This document shows, piece after piece, positions 19,085 through 27,922 of a stretch of DNA of 64,000 nucleotides. The stretch covers positions 95,340 through 159,339 of the forward strand of contig JAGLOO010000024.1 of assembly GCA_023138875.1 (NCBI GenBank), in the 5' to 3' direction. Both the position numbers and the translations under genes were made by a program. Origin of the DNA: Bacteroidales bacterium (GTDB lineage: Bacteria; Bacteroidota; Bacteroidia; Bacteroidales; GCA-2748055). Numbering within the stretch: the first letter of the stretch is position 1; each line of letters begins with the position of its first letter. Below the pieces are notes generated by a model. That model was not told the DNA's origin. It saw only the letters and a program-made list of their open reading frames with translations, and did not search any database.

Positions 19085-19885
19085 ATGGAAACAAGTCAGA
19101 AAAAAGTTAAGGTACCTGTAATTGCGGATCTGTTTTCACAGGGGAAGAAACCCGAATACCTTCTCTGGGTGGGAAGTGCCGGAGCGTTTGACGATCGATA
19201 CAAGCATGTTTCCCGTGCTTTTGTTAAGGTGCTGGATCAACTGGGCATTTCGTATGCTGTGCTGGGAACGGAGGAATCGTCCAGTGGGGATGTGGCCCGC
19301 AGGGCTGGAAACGAGATGCTCTTTCAGATGCAGGCGTTGATGAATATCGAGATCTTTGAGGGCTATGAAGTAAGGAAAATCCTTACCTGTGATCCGCATG
19401 CATACAATACATTTAAGAACGAGTATCCCGATCTGGGTGGCACATATGAAGTGATCCATCATACACAGTTCCTTCGTGACCGGATTGCTGACGATTCATT
19501 GAAGATCCCGGGTAACGCCCTGGCAGGGAAGACCATTACTTTTCATGATCCCTGCTACCTGGGTCGGGCCAACAGGGAATACAATGCCCCGCGACAGGTT
19601 CTGGAAGCCATGTCAGTCACCAGGAAAGAGATGAAAAGGAACATGAGTTTTGCCCTCTGCTGTGGTGCCGGCGGTGGACAGATGTTCAAGGAGGCTGAAA
19701 AAGGAGAAAAGGAAGTGTTTATTGAGCGGACCGAAGAGGCACTCGAAACGGGGGCAGATATCATTGCCACGGCATGTCCCTATTGCATGGTGATGATCAC
19801 CGATGGGCTGAAATATAAGAATAAGGAAAAGGAAGTTAATAATTACGATATTGCTGAACTGGTGGCATTTGCCCTGGACCTTTAA
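19085..19885 (+). CDS. CCG-domain (HdrD/GlpC-like) FeS protein with degenerate first half
   Basis: A 266-residue cytoplasmic protein of the heterodisulfide-reductase/GlpC-type CCG family. The second CCG domain is complete: HDPCYLGR (Cys 157), LCCGAGGG (Cys 192-193) and CPYC (Cys 231, 234). The first repeat is recognisable by sequence (WVGSAGAFDDR, EESSSGD, TCDPHAYNTFKNEYP) but carries Ser 31 and Ser 65-67 where cysteines would be expected and only one Cys (102), so it should not bind a cluster in the usual way. It begins two bases after the membrane subunit, so the two are translationally coupled and likely one complex serving EtfAB. Confidence 0.85.
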   Translation: METSQKKVKVPVIADLFSQGKKPEYLLWVGSAGAFDDRYKHVSRAFVKVLDQLGISYAVLGTEESSSGDVARRAGNEMLFQMQALMNIEIFEGYEVRKILTCDPHAYNTFKNEYPDLGGTYEVIHHTQFLRDRIADDSLKIPGNALAGKTITFHDPCYLGRANREYNAPRQVLEAMSVTRKEMKRNMSFALCCGAGGGQMFKEAEKGEKEVFIERTEEALETGADIIATACPYCMVMITDGLKYKNKEKEVNNYDIAELVAFALDL

Positions 19886-19936
19886 GCTGAAAGTCCAAAG
19901 TCAAAAGCTAAAAGAAACTGATTTAAACTATACAAA

Positions 19937-21721
19937 ATGGAAAACAAGAGACTAATAACCGGGGGAGAGTTCATGGTGAAGCAAACCGATCCGGCTGATG
20001 TTTTTATCCCTGAAGAACTTGATGAAGAGCAGAGAATGATAGGGGAGACCTGCCAGGATTTTCTGGATACAGAAGTATTTCCGGTACTTGATCAAATCGA
20101 TGCACAGGAAGAAGGTTTGATGAGGAAACTACTGGCCAAATCCGGAGAACTCGGGTTACTCGGGATCGCCATCCCGGAGGAGTATGAGGGATTCGGACAA
20201 TCCTTCATTACAACAATGTATTCCAGTGAGATCCTGGGTGCTGGTTACTCCTATGCTGTTGCCTATTCCTGTCATACCGGGATTGGTACGTTGCCCATTC
20301 TTTATTACGGGAACGAGGAACAGAGAAAAAAATATATACCCAGGCTGGCTACCGGAGAATTGGTGGGAGCCTACTGTCTTACAGAACCGGGTGCGGGCTC
20401 GGATGCCAATTCGGGGACTACGAAAGCCGTACTTTCAGAAGACGGAAAACACTATATCCTGAATGGTGCCAAGATGTGGATCACCAACGGTGGATTTGCG
20501 GATGTGATGACTGTCTTTGCAAAAATTGACAATGACCGGGTATTAAGTGCTTTTATTGTAGAGAGAGATTTTCCAGGGATCACCTTCAATCCGGAGGAGA
20601 AGAAGATGGGGATCAAAGGTTCCTCCACACGGCAGATATTCTTCAATGATTGCAAGGTTCCGGTTGAGAACCAGCTGGGTAAGAGAGGTGAAGGTTTCAG
20701 GATCGCTCTGAATATCCTGCATATGGGACGCATCAAGCTGGGAGCCAATGTAATCGGTTCTGCCAAAACAGCCATCAGTCAGTCTGTAGGATATGCCAAT
20801 GAAAGAAAGCAATTTAACTGTCTGATCTCACAATTTGGGGCCATCAAGCATAAACTGGGTGAGCAGGTGATCAGGACTTTTGCCACGGAGAGTTCAGTAT
20901 ACCGTGCAAGCCAGGCGTTGGATGATGCCATTGCGCATTATGTGGCCAATGGCGATGACAAGGGTCGGGACACCATGAAAGCATTCAATCATTTTGCTGT
21001 AGAGGCTGCAGCCATGAAGGTGTTCGCTTCAGAATCATTGGAATACGTTGTGGATGAGGCCGTGCAGATCTATGGTGGTATGGGTTTTTCAGCAGAAATG
21101 CCGGTAGACAGGGGGTACAGGGATTCAAGGATCAACAAGATTTTTGAAGGTACCAATGAGATCAACCGGTTACTGCTGGTAGATAGTATCCTGAAAAAGG
21201 GAGCGAAGGGTGTACTTCCCATTATGGAGGAAGCGGAGAAAGCCTTTGAGGAGGTTAAGAACCTGAATGGTACCGGGACGGATACCACAGGGTATTTTGA
21301 AGAGAAGGATAAGTACATTGCCAACTTCAAGAAGATTGTACTGATGCTTCTGAAAGCTGCCTCCGAGAAATTTACCCGTTCACTGGTGACCGAGCAGGAG
21401 ATACTGAGCAATATTTCCGACTGTATCATTCAGCTGTATGCCGCTGAATCTGTGGTGCTCCGCCTTAAGAAAATGGAAGCTTTGAAGAGTGAGGAAGAGA
21501 TGAAGATCTACAGGGAAATTGCCGATGTATTCGTATACGATGCTGCAGCGCAAATCAGCAAGTTTGCCAGTGATACAACTTACTCCTTCGCCAATGGTGA
21601 GGTATGTGAACTGCTTGAAAAAGGGATCTCCCATTTTACTGCAGTAGCTGGCGTAAATGTGAAAGAAGCCCGCAGAAAGATCGCTGACCGGTTGATTGAA
21701 GAGAATAAATACTGCTTCTAA
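19937..21721 (+). CDS. Acyl-CoA dehydrogenase with C-terminal extension
   Basis: A 594-residue FAD-dependent acyl-CoA dehydrogenase. Visible features: YCLTEPGAGSDANSG and MWITNGGFADV in the flavin/substrate region, ERKQFNCLISQFGAIKHKL, and the catalytic-base region NKIFEGTNEINRLL with Glu near residue 404. About 170 residues follow the core domain, as in the very-long-chain/ACAD9-like family. It oxidises an acyl-CoA and should pass electrons to the EtfAB encoded upstream. Its chain-length preference is not visible from sequence. Confidence 0.92.
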   Translation: MENKRLITGGEFMVKQTDPADVFIPEELDEEQRMIGETCQDFLDTEVFPVLDQIDAQEEGLMRKLLAKSGELGLLGIAIPEEYEGFGQSFITTMYSSEILGAGYSYAVAYSCHTGIGTLPILYYGNEEQRKKYIPRLATGELVGAYCLTEPGAGSDANSGTTKAVLSEDGKHYILNGAKMWITNGGFADVMTVFAKIDNDRVLSAFIVERDFPGITFNPEEKKMGIKGSSTRQIFFNDCKVPVENQLGKRGEGFRIALNILHMGRIKLGANVIGSAKTAISQSVGYANERKQFNCLISQFGAIKHKLGEQVIRTFATESSVYRASQALDDAIAHYVANGDDKGRDTMKAFNHFAVEAAAMKVFASESLEYVVDEAVQIYGGMGFSAEMPVDRGYRDSRINKIFEGTNEINRLLLVDSILKKGAKGVLPIMEEAEKAFEEVKNLNGTGTDTTGYFEEKDKYIANFKKIVLMLLKAASEKFTRSLVTEQEILSNISDCIIQLYAAESVVLRLKKMEALKSEEEMKIYREIADVFVYDAAAQISKFASDTTYSFANGEVCELLEKGISHFTAVAGVNVKEARRKIADRLIEENKYCF

Positions 21722-22523
21722 AAAACAGGCTATCGAATCCTTCACCTCGTACGATATTGCTATTCTCGGTGCCGGAAATGTGGCCACCCACCTGGCCGGG
21801 TATTTACAGAAATCGGGTCACAGGATATCATTTATTTATTCGAGGAGCAAAAGTTCGGCTACCGGACTGGCAAACATGATCGGGACAAGGGGTAGCTCCA
21901 TGGTTGAGGAGCTACCTGAAACCGCAGATTTCTTCATTGTTTCTGTCCCCGACCGGGCAGTTCCCGAAGTACTTCGGGAGTTCAAGGATTATAAAGGGAT
22001 CTGGCTGCATACCGCAGGGGCGCTTTCCTGCGATGTTTTCGCAGGTCTTCACAATGAATTCGGGGTGCTCTATCCGCTTCAGACCCTGAATCAAAAACGC
22101 CCAATCTCACTGAACGAAAGTCCTTTTCTGATTGAAGGTTCTTCTCCGGAAGTAACAGGAAAAATCAGGAGTCTTGCCTCATCGATCTCAAGTTTCGTTC
22201 AGGAAACAGACTCCCCGACCAGACTGAGGATCCATCTGGCTGCAGTATTTGCCAATAATTTTTCCAACCATATGGTCCACATCGCACAGCAAATGCTTAG
22301 GGAGCAGGGAGTTGATTTGAAGTTGTTGGATCCCATCCTGAAGGAGACCTTCAGCAAGATCGCAGACATGGGTGCAGAGGCATCCCAAACCGGACCGTCG
22401 ATGAGGGATGACCGGGAGACCATGCAAAAGCATCTGGAGTTGCTGATGGAGCACCCTGAGTGGGGGAAATTGTATACTTTTATAAGTCGCGATATCAAGA
22501 AATCCCGGAAACAAAACCCATAG
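21696..22523 (+). CDS. Rossmann-like DUF2520 oxidoreductase
   Basis: A 275-residue protein with an N-terminal NAD(P)-binding Rossmann motif ILGAGNVATHLAGYL (about residues 23-37) and a C-terminal helical DUF2520 domain (HLAAVFANNFSNHMVHIAQQM). The family resembles pyrroline-5-carboxylate/ketopantoate reductases but its substrate is unknown. The only start compatible with the full Rossmann fold is TTG at 21696, which overlaps the acyl-CoA dehydrogenase end by 26 bases. It leads the Bacteroidota block DUF2520, KdsC-like, UbiA, Maf. Confidence 0.85.
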   Translation: MKRINTASKKQAIESFTSYDIAILGAGNVATHLAGYLQKSGHRISFIYSRSKSSATGLANMIGTRGSSMVEELPETADFFIVSVPDRAVPEVLREFKDYKGIWLHTAGALSCDVFAGLHNEFGVLYPLQTLNQKRPISLNESPFLIEGSSPEVTGKIRSLASSISSFVQETDSPTRLRIHLAAVFANNFSNHMVHIAQQMLREQGVDLKLLDPILKETFSKIADMGAEASQTGPSMRDDRETMQKHLELLMEHPEWGKLYTFISRDIKKSRKQNP

Positions 22524-22538
22524 AACCATTGCAAGGAA

Positions 22539-23060
22539 ATGACCAATTTTAAAGAAGGACTAAAAAAAGTAAAAGCATTTGTGTTTGATGTGGACGGAGT
22601 ACTCAGCAATCCAAAAGTTTATCTCCATCCCAGCGGTGAGTTAATGAGGACCATGAATACCAAGGATGGCTATGCACTCCAGTATGCAGTAAAAAGGGGG
22701 TACCCCATTGCCATCATCACCGGGGGACAAACCGAGTCGGTGGGATTGCGTTTCAGGGGGCTTGGCATCACCGATATCTATCTGGGTTCCTCTCACAAAC
22801 CGGATGATTTTAATAACTTTATCTTCAAGTATAGCATCCAGCCAGAGGAAGTATTGTACATGGGCGACGACCTGCCTGATTTTGAGGTGATGAAGAGCGT
22901 AGGTGTGCCTTGCTGTCCCTCTGATGCCGTGGAAGAGATCAAGTCAGTGGCACACTATATATCTCCGCATGCCGGTGGAGAGGGATGTGCAAGAGATGTG
23001 ATTGAGCAGGTCCTTCGGTTGCATGGCCGCTGGATGGATGGTGAATCATTTGTCTGGTAA
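22539..23060 (+). CDS. HAD phosphatase, KdsC-like
   Basis: A 173-residue HAD enzyme without a cap domain, the size and sequence of KdsC (3-deoxy-manno-octulosonate-8-phosphate phosphatase). HAD motif I is FDVDGVLS (Asp 17 and Asp 19), motif [11 protein letters not shown], and motif [14 protein letters not shown]. KdsC makes KDO for lipopolysaccharide, but Bacteroidota often carry several such homologues, so the substrate is only probable. It is separated from its neighbours by fewer than 20 bases. Confidence 0.82.
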   Translation: MTNFKEGLKKVKAFVFDVDGVLSNPKVYLHPSGELMRTMNTKDGYALQYAVKRGYPIAIITGGQTESVGLRFRGLGITDIYLGSSHKPDDFNNFIFKYSIQPEEVLYMGDDLPDFEVMKSVGVPCCPSDAVEEIKSVAHYISPHAGGEGCARDVIEQVLRLHGRWMDGESFVW

Positions 23061-23073
23061 AAGAATGTAACAG

Positions 23074-24054
23074 ATGATCAAACAACTCCGTTCCATACTA
23101 AGGTTGATCAGGTTCCCGAATCTGTTGATCATTGCTGCAACGCAGTATGCCATGCGGTACCTGGTAATGGTTCCACTGCTGCCTTCCAGGACTTTTACAC
23201 TGCAATTTGGCGATTTCCAGTTTGCATTGCTGGTGTTATCAACCATTTTTATCGCTGCCGCCGGATACATTATTAATGATTACTTTGATACACAGTCCGA
23301 TATGATCAATAAACCGGACCGCGTTGTAGTGGGGATAAGAATTGGCAGGAGGGTGGCCATGAACCTGCATGCCATGCTCAACATTATCGGAGTGGGGATC
23401 GGGGTCTACCTGGGTTTTTATATCGAGCTTCCGTCACTGGCACTGGTATTCATCATTGCTACCGGTCTGTTGTGGTTCTATTCCACCAGCTATAAAAGGC
23501 AGTTCCTGGTTGGTAACCTTTCGGTGTCATTTCTAACCGGTCTGGTTCCTCTTATGGTGGTTCTTTTTGAGATCCCTCTGCTGAACAGGGAATATGGCAG
23601 GGTGATGCTTCAGAATGAAGCCAGTTTTAACTATATCATTGCCTGGGTGGCAGGTTTTAGTTTTTTTGCATTTCTTACCACCCTGATCAGGGAAGTGATC
23701 AAGGATACTGAGGATTTTGAGGGTGATATGGCTTACGGAATGAAGACTGTACCCATTATCCTTGGAACGTTCTGGACAAAGATCCTGGTGGTGGCATTGA
23801 TTGGACTGACTATTTTCATGCTGGTAATCCTGCTCCTCAAGTACATCCTCTTTTCCGTGGAACCGGCCGATTATATCTCATTGGTCTATTTTACCATGTT
23901 CCTGGTATTACCATTGATTGTCCTGGCCATCCAGGTCCTGGTTGCAAAGGACAAGCAGGATTTTCACAGGGCAAGTACCACGATCAAGCTGATCATGCTG
24001 TTCGGAATTCTCTATTCAGTGCTGGTATTCTACCTGGTCAACTTTAGGTATTAA
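23074..24054 (+). CDS. UbiA-family prenyltransferase
   Basis: A 326-residue protein with eight or nine membrane spans. The two Asp-rich motifs of UbiA enzymes are visible: NDYFDTQSDMINKPDR (about residues 68-83) and DTEDFEGDMAYG (about 210-221), which bind the prenyl diphosphate through Mg. In Bacteroidota this position is usually labelled geranylgeranylglycerol-phosphate geranylgeranyltransferase-like; the acceptor is not known. It sits between the KdsC-like and Maf genes in a tight operon. Confidence 0.85.
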   Translation: MIKQLRSILRLIRFPNLLIIAATQYAMRYLVMVPLLPSRTFTLQFGDFQFALLVLSTIFIAAAGYIINDYFDTQSDMINKPDRVVVGIRIGRRVAMNLHAMLNIIGVGIGVYLGFYIELPSLALVFIIATGLLWFYSTSYKRQFLVGNLSVSFLTGLVPLMVVLFEIPLLNREYGRVMLQNEASFNYIIAWVAGFSFFAFLTTLIREVIKDTEDFEGDMAYGMKTVPIILGTFWTKILVVALIGLTIFMLVILLLKYILFSVEPADYISLVYFTMFLVLPLIVLAIQVLVAKDKQDFHRASTTIKLIMLFGILYSVLVFYLVNFRY

Positions 24055-24057
24055 GCT

Positions 24058-24648
24058 TTGCTAAAGAAACTGCAGTCATATGAAATATTGCTGGCATCCC
24101 GATCACCCAGGAGGATTACCCTTATAGAGGAGCTGGGGATTCCATTCAGGGTGGTTGAAACAGGTCATACAGATGAACATTACCCTTCCCATCTGCGGGG
24201 TGGTGAGATCGCCAGATACCTTGCAGACCATAAATCGGACGCCTATGTGGTTCCATTGTCCGGAAAACAGATCCTGCTGACTGCCGATACCATTGTTTGG
24301 CACCGTGAAAAGGAGTTGGGAAAACCTGGTAACAGTGAAGAGGCGCTTGTGATGATCGGAGACCTTTCGGGTGGTACACACCAGGTCTTTACGGGTGTTT
24401 GCCTGAGATCGAATTCCAAAAGAAAATCTTTCTATGCAGTCACAGATGTGACCTTTTCCAACCTGGAACAGGAGGAGATCGAGGAATATGTATCCAGGTA
24501 CCAACCGTTTGACAAGGCAGGTGCGTATGGGATCCAGGAATGGATCGGATATATCGCCGTTGAGAGAATTGATGGCAGTTACTTTAATGTAATGGGTTTG
24601 CCGGTTCAGAAAGTTTACAGTGAATTGAAATCGTTTATCAGTCATTAG
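24058..24648 (+). CDS. Maf-family nucleotide pyrophosphatase
   Basis: A 196-residue Maf/YhdE protein: LLASRSPRRITLIEELGI at the start, the conserved ADTIVWH and GKPGNSEEALVMI, and the C-terminal DKAGAYGIQEW segment. Maf proteins hydrolyse non-canonical or canonical NTPs (dTTP, UTP or m7GTP by subtype). The start is TTG at 24058, three bases after the UbiA stop; the family homology begins within eight residues of it. Confidence 0.9.
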   Translation: MLKKLQSYEILLASRSPRRITLIEELGIPFRVVETGHTDEHYPSHLRGGEIARYLADHKSDAYVVPLSGKQILLTADTIVWHREKELGKPGNSEEALVMIGDLSGGTHQVFTGVCLRSNSKRKSFYAVTDVTFSNLEQEEIEEYVSRYQPFDKAGAYGIQEWIGYIAVERIDGSYFNVMGLPVQKVYSELKSFISH

Positions 24649-24668
24649 ATATAAATCAGGTCGAACAC

Positions 24669-26834
24669 ATGAATAAGTATCCGAACAAATTATGGAGTAA
24701 AGGAGCAATATGCCTGGTGGGTGTTCTTATTTTCTCCGGATCATTGAACCTTAATGCAGAAGAGGGGATGTGGATCCCCATGCTGATTGAGAAATACCAG
24801 ATTGAACAAATGCAGGAAGCCGGCCTCAGGTTGAGTGCTGAAGATATTTACAGCATCAATCACGATTGTCTGAAAGATGCCATCGTGATCTTTGGCAGGG
24901 GTTGCACAGGTGAGATGATATCAGGGGAAGGGCTGTTGCTTACCAATCATCATTGTGGCCAGGGAGCAGTGCAATCACACAGCTCTGTGGAGAATGATTA
25001 CCTGACCCATGGGTACTGGGCCATGAACCGTGAAGAAGAGCTGCCCAATGAGGGGCTGTCTGTGACCTTCCTCAGGTATATGAATGATGTCACTACCGAA
25101 GTGACAGATGGAATTACACAGGGTCTGGATCCCCAGGTACAACAGCGCATGATGGATGAAAATATGGGCAGGATTATTCAGGAATCCACTTCCGGGACCC
25201 ACTATAGTGCTGTTGTTAAGCCCTTTTATTATGGGAATGCATATTACCTGTTTGTGTACGAGGCATTCCGGGATGTGAGGCTGGTGGGAGCTCCACCGGT
25301 TGCGGTAGGGAATTTTGGGGAGGACCATGACAACTGGATGTGGCCCAGGCACACAGGAGATTTTTCCCTTTTCAGGGTTTATGCCAATGAATTGAACCAA
25401 CCTGCTGACTACAGCCCTTCAAACAGGCCCTATGAACCGCGTAAACACCTGGAGATTGCAGCAGGTGGAATTGCAGCAGGTGATTTTACCATGATCCTGG
25501 GGTACCCGGGTTCCACCACCCGGTATCTCTATTCAGATGCCGTACAATCAATGCTGGATAAGAGTTTACCGTTTATGATCGAACTCAGGACAACCAGGCT
25601 GGAGATCATGGACAGGTATATGAAGGAATCGGATGTAGTGCGGATCCAGTATGCAACCAAATACCGCAGGGTAAGCAATGCCTGGAAGAAATGGCAGGGC
25701 ATTATCCTGGGTCTGAACCGCATGCATGCTGTGGAGAAAAAGATTGAAGAAGAGAAAATTTTTAAACGCTGGGTAGATGCTGATGGAGAACGCCAGTTGA
25801 AGTATGACGGGCTGCTTGACGAGTTCTCCGGACTGTATGCGGATTTGGAACAGTATTCTGTGGCCGTTGATATCATGGATGAAGCTATCATGCCAGTTGA
25901 GTTGTTCAGGCAGGTTTCCGGATTAAGCGGGATGATGAGACAGGGATTGGATCCGGAGACGCTGGAAGCCCAGGTGGAGAGCTTCTACAAGGACTATCAT
26001 TTGCCCATTGACAGGAGTATCTTTGCAGCCATGATGGAAGCATGTCATAAGCATATGCCAGGTTCATTTCTACCGGCGTTTTTTGCAGATATCCACGGTA
26101 AATATAAAGGGGATTTTACAAGTTTTGCACACGCCACCTACCGGAAGTCAATTTTCGGAGAAAAGGACCGTGTTATGAAGCTCCTGGACAGTTATCAGAA
26201 CGATCCGGAAGATGCACTGAAGCAACTTATGAAAGATCCTATGGCCATCTACCTGAACCAGTTCAGGGAGCTTTACCTGGTCGGAGTCAATCCGGAGTAT
26301 GACAGACTGGAGGCGGCACTGGAAAAGAATTACAGGACCTACATGGCTGCCCTGCTTGAAATGTCATCGGACGGGTGGCTCTACCCGGATGCCAATTTTA
26401 CCATGAGGTTGACCTATGGGGAGGTGCATGGCTATCAACCATGGGACGGTATTCAGTACCATTTTTCCACCACGCTATCGGGACTCATAGAGAAGGTCGG
26501 CGAAGGGGCGGATGATTACCTGGTCCCTGATAAGCTCGCGCAGCTTTACCAGGCAAAGGATTTTGGTAACTATGGTGTGAATGGGACCATGCCGGTCTGT
26601 TTCATTGCCTCCAATCATACCTCGGGAGGAAACTCGGGAAGTCCGGTCCTGAATGCAGACGGCCGGTTGATCGGTATCAATTTTGACCGGAATTGGGAAG
26701 GAACCATGAGCGATATCCACTATGATCCGTCATTGTGCCGCAACATTGCTGTGGATATACGGTATATTTTGTTTATAGTAGATAAGTTTGCAGGGGCCGG
26801 ATACCTCCTGGAAGAGATGGACATCACCTGGTAA
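24669..26834 (+). CDS. S46 dipeptidyl peptidase, DPP11-type
   Basis: A 721-residue secreted serine peptidase with a signal peptide (about residues 1-30). The catalytic triad is visible as LTNHHCG (His 95), TGDFSLFR (Asp 231) and GGNSGSPV (Ser 656). In this family the residue in the FDxxWE loop sets P1 specificity: Gly in DPP7 and Arg in DPP11. Here it is Arg 674 in NFDRNWEG, so Asp/Glu at P1 is predicted. It removes dipeptides from peptides in the periplasm, typical of asaccharolytic or protein-using Bacteroidota. The MBL gene starts at the next base after the stop. Confidence 0.93.
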   Translation: MNKYPNKLWSKGAICLVGVLIFSGSLNLNAEEGMWIPMLIEKYQIEQMQEAGLRLSAEDIYSINHDCLKDAIVIFGRGCTGEMISGEGLLLTNHHCGQGAVQSHSSVENDYLTHGYWAMNREEELPNEGLSVTFLRYMNDVTTEVTDGITQGLDPQVQQRMMDENMGRIIQESTSGTHYSAVVKPFYYGNAYYLFVYEAFRDVRLVGAPPVAVGNFGEDHDNWMWPRHTGDFSLFRVYANELNQPADYSPSNRPYEPRKHLEIAAGGIAAGDFTMILGYPGSTTRYLYSDAVQSMLDKSLPFMIELRTTRLEIMDRYMKESDVVRIQYATKYRRVSNAWKKWQGIILGLNRMHAVEKKIEEEKIFKRWVDADGERQLKYDGLLDEFSGLYADLEQYSVAVDIMDEAIMPVELFRQVSGLSGMMRQGLDPETLEAQVESFYKDYHLPIDRSIFAAMMEACHKHMPGSFLPAFFADIHGKYKGDFTSFAHATYRKSIFGEKDRVMKLLDSYQNDPEDALKQLMKDPMAIYLNQFRELYLVGVNPEYDRLEAALEKNYRTYMAALLEMSSDGWLYPDANFTMRLTYGEVHGYQPWDGIQYHFSTTLSGLIEKVGEGADDYLVPDKLAQLYQAKDFGNYGVNGTMPVCFIASNHTSGGNSGSPVLNADGRLIGINFDRNWEGTMSDIHYDPSLCRNIAVDIRYILFIVDKFAGAGYLLEEMDITW

Positions 26835-27866
26835 ATGGAGAAGACACAGCAGATTATTGTTCATGGCAGGGGGAATGCCTGGCCAGTTCTCCTGGGAGAA
26901 ACTCACCCGTTTTATGACAGGACCGATCCCCGGGATCTGTCAAATGCAGCTTTTTCCCTGGTAGCATCTGAAAATGGCAAAATAACCGGGGATGTCCTGG
27001 TCGATGCCGGACACGGAACCGTACAGAGCCTGATTACCGGATCAAACCGCATCCCTGGCTGCATCTGTCTGACACATGGACACATGGACCATACCCTGTC
27101 GGTGGACTGGGTGGTGCAAAGCTTCTGGCAAAGGTATAACAGGGAAAAGCGCTATCCTGTTTACACTACTGCACCGGTGTACCATTTCCTGATAAGATCA
27201 TATCCCCATCTGGAGGACCTGATCGAATACAGGGAACTGAGTCCTGGTATCACTCAACCATTGGATCATGCCATGCCATTCAAGCTAACATCCTATCCTG
27301 TATATCACGGAAAAAGTGCTGCCGGGGCATCCATGCTTCTGTTTGAAACAGATCAGAAACGGGTGCTTTTCACAGGAGACCTGTTTTCTCCGTTGCTAAG
27401 GCTGGAGGATTATCATCAACTCAAAGGTGTGGACCTTGTGGTGGTAGATGCCAACAACAGATTTCCATGGCCCCGTACAAATCACTGGAGTTTTGCCGGT
27501 CAGCCCGGAAAACCCATGGAGCGTAGTGAAGCACTGAACGCATTCCTGGACTCACTGGATTGGGAAGAACTCACCACTCCTCATGGACCGGAAGCCTGCG
27601 GTAAAACCACCAGGTCCTATTTCAAAACACTCAGGGATGGTTGGAGCATATTGCATCAACCCTTTACCATTTTAGAGTTTCTTAAGAAGATTGAACCACG
27701 CAGGGTCATGCTGGTCCATTACAGCGGCACCGAGGACTCAGCCTATTATAATGAGCCCATACTTCCGGCACATGAACTGCAGGATTGGGTAACCCGCACG
27801 GCACAAATAGCCGGCATCGATTCCCATTTCATTGTTCCTGAAGCAGGTCAGATCATTAGTATCTGA
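26835..27866 (+). CDS. MBL-fold metallohydrolase (RNase Z-like)
   Basis: A 343-residue metallo-beta-lactamase-fold protein. The metal motif is LTHGHMDH (about residues 79-86), followed by YPVYHGKSAAG, LFTGDLFSP (Asp ligand, about 182) and a late VHYSGTED (His). The arrangement resembles the RNase Z/lactonase branch, but no tRNA-processing exosite is obvious and the substrate is unknown. It begins immediately after the S46 peptidase stop (TAA then ATG), so the two are cotranscribed. Confidence 0.78.
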   Translation: MEKTQQIIVHGRGNAWPVLLGETHPFYDRTDPRDLSNAAFSLVASENGKITGDVLVDAGHGTVQSLITGSNRIPGCICLTHGHMDHTLSVDWVVQSFWQRYNREKRYPVYTTAPVYHFLIRSYPHLEDLIEYRELSPGITQPLDHAMPFKLTSYPVYHGKSAAGASMLLFETDQKRVLFTGDLFSPLLRLEDYHQLKGVDLVVVDANNRFPWPRTNHWSFAGQPGKPMERSEALNAFLDSLDWEELTTPHGPEACGKTTRSYFKTLRDGWSILHQPFTILEFLKKIEPRRVMLVHYSGTEDSAYYNEPILPAHELQDWVTRTAQIAGIDSHFIVPEAGQIISI

Positions 27867-27922
27867 TCCACCTCCTGTAACGACCTGTCATTATATTTCG
27901 CATCTTTGCATACTTTACAATC

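Noticed and set aside
27901..27908. CATCTTTG as promoter for the EamA gene
   Set aside because: The -7 box has a mismatch in the first base and there is no TTG at the right distance, so it is mentioned only under the gene.
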